Origin: UBA9715 sp045629845
GTDB lineage: Bacteria > Actinomycetota > Coriobacteriia > Coriobacteriales > Eggerthellaceae
DNA length: 8,335 bases
Reading direction: 5' to 3'
Assembly: GCA_045629845.1 (NCBI GenBank)
Contig: JAZQRZ010000039.1
Coordinates: forward strand, 1-8,335
The stretch's first letter is position 1. The number at the start of each line of letters is the position of its first letter. Shown in pieces: positions 7,301 through 8,335 of the stretch. The notes under the pieces are model-generated. The model ran no database searches. It saw only the letters and a program-made list of their open reading frames with translations, and had not been told where the DNA came from. Made by a program: the position numbers and the translations under genes.

Positions 7301-8335
7301 ATAAGTAGTTTCAAGTTCATCAAGCGTGCCTTTTAGCGTGTTGTAACACACTGTTTTAAAGCCTTGGTCGTTTGAAAGAATAAGGACCAGAACGCTAAGG
7401 GCATCGCCCCCAATGTTATCAAGGGAAAGCTCGGGTTTATTCAGTTGAGTCCTCAGAGCTTTGGTTAGGTGTGATTTGAAGGTGGTACCAAGCTTTGCAG
7501 TTTTCTGTACGGGTAAGCCCATCAGTATTTTTGCAAGATATGAAAAATCAGCTTGATATTGCGAAACGTATTCACTTCGAGCATTTGCTTCAAGTGCACC
7601 AGTTACAAATCGTCCAAACTCTTCGAAATACCTACCTTGCTTCCCCACCAGTTCGGACTTTTGGCTGATATAAGTGTTGCCATCGCCACCCGCGTCTTCA
7701 AGAATACTCATCTTCCAAACACTAAAGTAGTACTGCTTGAACCATGCTGCTGTATAAGCAGCACCTGAATTAATAGTCTTAAGACGCTGAATCATGGAAG
7801 TAAGAGCTTCGGACTTGCTGGGCAGTATCGGAATGTCGCGATTGATTGCTCCGGATCTGTCCGTGCTTGAAATGTCATGATCGGTTCCATAACGAGCGAA
7901 GTTCCACCAGTTCATACCAACTTGAGGAATCCAGTCGTCAGGGTTAATAAGGTTGTGAATACCCACGCAGTATTGGTTATTTGCATCAACATGAGCTTTA
8001 TCTGCACCCTGGGGTGTGCTTACGGTATAGCAATAGATATCACTCGTACTCAGGTTGCGACCCGTTAGGTCGTACGTGGAAGCAATGGTATTGCGCATAA
8101 GCGCTTCGTTATAGGTAGTTGCATACTGAACTTCAGGCGTTGTTTCTGAAATCGTTGTTGCTTCTTTTAGCCAGGTATCAAACCAGCCGCCAACAAGGTT
8201 AGCTACAGCGCCGCCACGGCTGTAGCCAGCTATCCAAATTTTCACGTTGTCACCAGGTTGTGTGTTTGATTCGATGTACGGAAGTATGAAGCCTAATACG
8301 CTGTCACGAGCTTCTGCAAAACCCTGGTGGTCGCC
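4367..8335 (-). CDS. Wall-anchored lipase-like / NagZ-type GH3 fusion enzyme (partial, 5' end outside window)
   Basis: The frame is open from the window edge to TAG 4367-4369, 1322 residues numbered here from the edge. Residues 1-400 are an alpha/beta-hydrolase of class 3 lipase type: HQGFAEA at 3-9, nucleophile elbow GYSRG at 37-41 (Ser39), NLINPDDWIP with probable catalytic Asp134, and AHYPE with candidate His389. Residues 408-524 form an InlB/Flg_new-like repeat (REGYTFAGW, LFAVWN). Residues 529-890 are a GH3 N-terminal barrel of beta-N-acetylglucosaminidase type: VDGEGG, NPVIGTRAF, KHFPGHGDT, the NagZ Asp-Ser-His dyad (Asp727/His729) and nucleophile Asp811 in VTDALEM. Residues 925-1172 are the GH3 C-terminal domain (LLKNE, GTLPVNIP, RGSGLLSY). 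An X2-like Ig domain (1190-1264), a Pro/Thr linker and a sorting signal follow. It should act outside the cell. Likely activities are ester hydrolysis and release of N-acetylhexosamine from wall or host glycans. The true start and signal peptide are missing. GTG 8245 is internal, because coding sequence with lipase motifs continues upstream of it. Confidence 0.95.
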   Translation of the reverse strand, partial: GDHQGFAEARDSVLGFILPYIESNTQPGDNVKIWIAGYSRGGAVANLVGGWFDTWLKEATTISETTPEVQYATTYNEALMRNTIASTYDLTGRNLSTSDIYCYTVSTPQGADKAHVDANNQYCVGIHNLINPDDWIPQVGMNWWNFARYGTDHDISSTDRSGAINRDIPILPSKSEALTSMIQRLKTINSGAAYTAAWFKQYYFSVWKMSILEDAGGDGNTYISQKSELVGKQGRYFEEFGRFVTGALEANARSEYVSQYQADFSYLAKILMGLPVQKTAKLGTTFKSHLTKALRTQLNKPELSLDNIGGDALSVLVLILSNDQGFKTVCYNTLKGTLDELETTYDNAAVESAAATLAKAIKGIVKADGQNFYHLVTLYKNSSGVAQAHYPEMVLAWWEGSDKHPVEPKKLNKVALRFYDNKDGNFIANDDQLVFSHDIYEGDMLYVSDEEQPVVDGIAIDDGTCYYNAPVREGYTFAGWQTTSEAQYAEFGEYYGTEDSIYYGDFDSADIQDGASNLFAVWNFNGDDIEEVVANMTTEEKISQMIVPAFRTWDTVNVTDLQAVPELAQALQAHNYGGVILYSANISNVEQTVRLTSALQANNAKSSYIPYLMCVDGEGGVVTRLTMGTRMTGSMAIGATGDSAASNATATGKIIGEEVAAAGFNVDFAPDIDVNCNAANPVIGTRAFSDDAQTVSTLGINFADGLASNGVIPTYKHFPGHGDTGSDSHIDIASVTKTYEELKQTELIPFESAIAHGADMIMTAHVTLPKIDDEVTFADGTVGYYPATMSKKALTDILRNDMGYQGVIVTDALEMEALTKAKIVEGEPGTAQYSANLAIEIVEAGTDILLLPKDLKDASAATFYNDYIDALVAYADTHEDFAKRVDESVTRILKLKEKYDILDMDVSGDGVDQKIAQAEATIGSEAHHATETEIAKDAITLLKNEAYTLPLSGHEGNVVIFGRDSDHLKTINYAISQMQATGLIDNEAYVVDLESGTTTGSPSSKMKITIGFYRDYPEGGNPVVHYTDEMKQAVAEAQTVVAFSVNYSLSALQPTADQYQGVSQIMADTHAAGAKFVLLSNNLPYDAARYQDADAIMCCYMSAGLDSDPTDKSTGKLGAYNANVVCSLSSMFDAFAPDGTLPVNIPSITVANDGTASYSEQTLYERGSGLLSYNYAVIEGAEGEFEQGSSSTLYFKTNARHDKLINVNVDGEAINESNYSIQAGSTKLELNTNYLNTLAAGTHQLDLMYDYENGQFAVSTTFIVKGTPTPTPEPNTPVKSGYTRSPTTGDMVPVFAIAIVALAALVAIVIALIARRRSTPKK
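4370..4483 (-). other. C-terminal wall-sorting signal with motif SPTTGD
   Basis: Residues 1285-1322 of the fusion comprise SPTTGD, a hydrophobic stretch of about 24 residues (MVPVFAIAIVALAALVAIV and on) and an RRRSTPKK tail. This has the three-part layout of a sortase substrate. The expected L-P-x-T-G is replaced by S-P-T-T-G. A linker with TPTPTPEP precedes it. A plain membrane anchor is the alternative. Confidence 0.82.
4544..4768 (-). other. X2-like Ig domain
   Basis: Residues 1190-1264 of the fusion show the X2 layout: VDGEAINESNYSIQAGST, then LELNTNYLNTLAAG, THQLDLMYDY and a final TTFIV strand. X2-type modules occur in surface glycosidases and cellulosomal proteins, where they serve as spacers or weak glycan or wall binders. 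It sits directly between the GH3 unit and the Pro/Thr linker. Confidence 0.75.
4820..6751 (-). other. Complete GH3 catalytic unit, NagZ-type N domain plus C domain
   Basis: Residues 529-1172 of the fusion. The N domain has all recognisable NagZ elements: VDGEGG for sugar binding, DFAPDIDVN, NPVIGTRAF, KHFPGHGDT, the SDSH loop whose Asp727 and His729 correspond to the acid/base dyad known from Bacillus subtilis NagZ, and nucleophile Asp811. The C domain starts with KDAITLLKNE and ends at RGSGLLSY. Family knowledge predicts exo-cleavage of terminal beta-N-acetylglucosamine with retention, although some relatives are phosphorylases or act on other N-acetylhexosamines. Confidence 0.88.
6764..7114 (-). 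other. InlB/Flg_new (Listeria-Bacteroides) repeat linker
   Basis: Residues 408-524 of the fusion contain the hallmark REGYTFAGWQ and end with LFAVWN, with an acidic Tyr-rich insertion between them (EYYGTEDSIYYGD). Such repeats are small beta-grasp-like modules in extracellular Gram-positive proteins and probably act here as a spacer between the lipase-like and GH3 units. The stretch is longer than one canonical repeat, so its N-terminal half may be a degenerate second copy. Confidence 0.6.
7136..8335 (-). other. Class 3 lipase-like alpha/beta-hydrolase domain (5' truncated)
   Basis: Residues 1-400 of the fusion. Direct signs are the elbow GYSRGGAVANL, the strand YCYTVSTPQG where lipases have the YTFxxP segment, and NLINPDDWIPQV followed by FARYG, matching the usual N-x-x-D-x-V-P and F-x-R-Y-G segments. 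A mostly helical stretch of about 240 residues (about 145-385) separates the Asp region from AHYPEMVLAWW, which carries the proposed His. The triad Ser39-Asp134-His389 is inferred from family position, not proven. The substrate is unknown. Confidence 0.75.

Noticed and set aside
4367..8245. GTG at 8245 as the start of the hydrolase gene
   Set aside because: The same frame stays open upstream to the window edge and encodes HQGFAEA and further lipase-type sequence, and the GTG falls inside the strand leading to the GYSRG elbow. It is internal.

Overview
The window holds two very large genes, both read on the minus strand and both cut by a window edge, separated by one intergenic gap of 257 bases (4110-4366). 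Both products are exported surface proteins. Together they fill about 97% of the window. There are no tRNA or rRNA genes, no CRISPR array and no transposase or other mobile-element gene.

The upstream gene (8335 down to 4367, 5' end missing) encodes a modular enzyme. In order it has an alpha/beta-hydrolase domain resembling class 3 lipases, an InlB/Flg_new-type repeat, a complete two-domain GH3 beta-N-acetylglucosaminidase of the NagZ type, an X2-like Ig domain, a Pro/Thr linker and a C-terminal wall-sorting signal with the non-canonical motif SPTTGD. The downstream gene (4109 down to 1, 3' end missing) encodes a secreted protein with a signal peptide, a beta-rich N-terminal cap, a long solenoid of about 23 Gly-Ile-Gly turns (1170-3539), a further beta-rich part and at least two YDG-type Ig-like units.

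The intergenic gap has a strong dyad (4224-4268), a perfect TATAAT box (4157-4162) and a good Shine-Dalgarno sequence. The solenoid gene therefore probably has its own promoter, although it follows the hydrolase gene in the same direction.

The organism is a Gram-positive with sortase-type anchoring and, by eye, roughly balanced GC. The TTGD-type sorting motif with an Arg-rich tail, the X2-like domain and the GIG-repeat solenoid are all features I associate with host-associated Coriobacteriia (Eggerthella/Slackia/Cryptobacterium relatives), with gut or oral Firmicutes as an alternative. This assignment is an inference from memory of protein families, not from a search.

A plausible joint role is a cell-surface glycan-interaction locus: one protein cleaves ester and N-acetylhexosamine linkages at the wall, and the other forms a long rigid binding or adhesive rod. 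The least expected features are the lipase-GH3 fusion, a recurring cysteine position along the solenoid, and a middle block of solenoid turns built on a different consensus.
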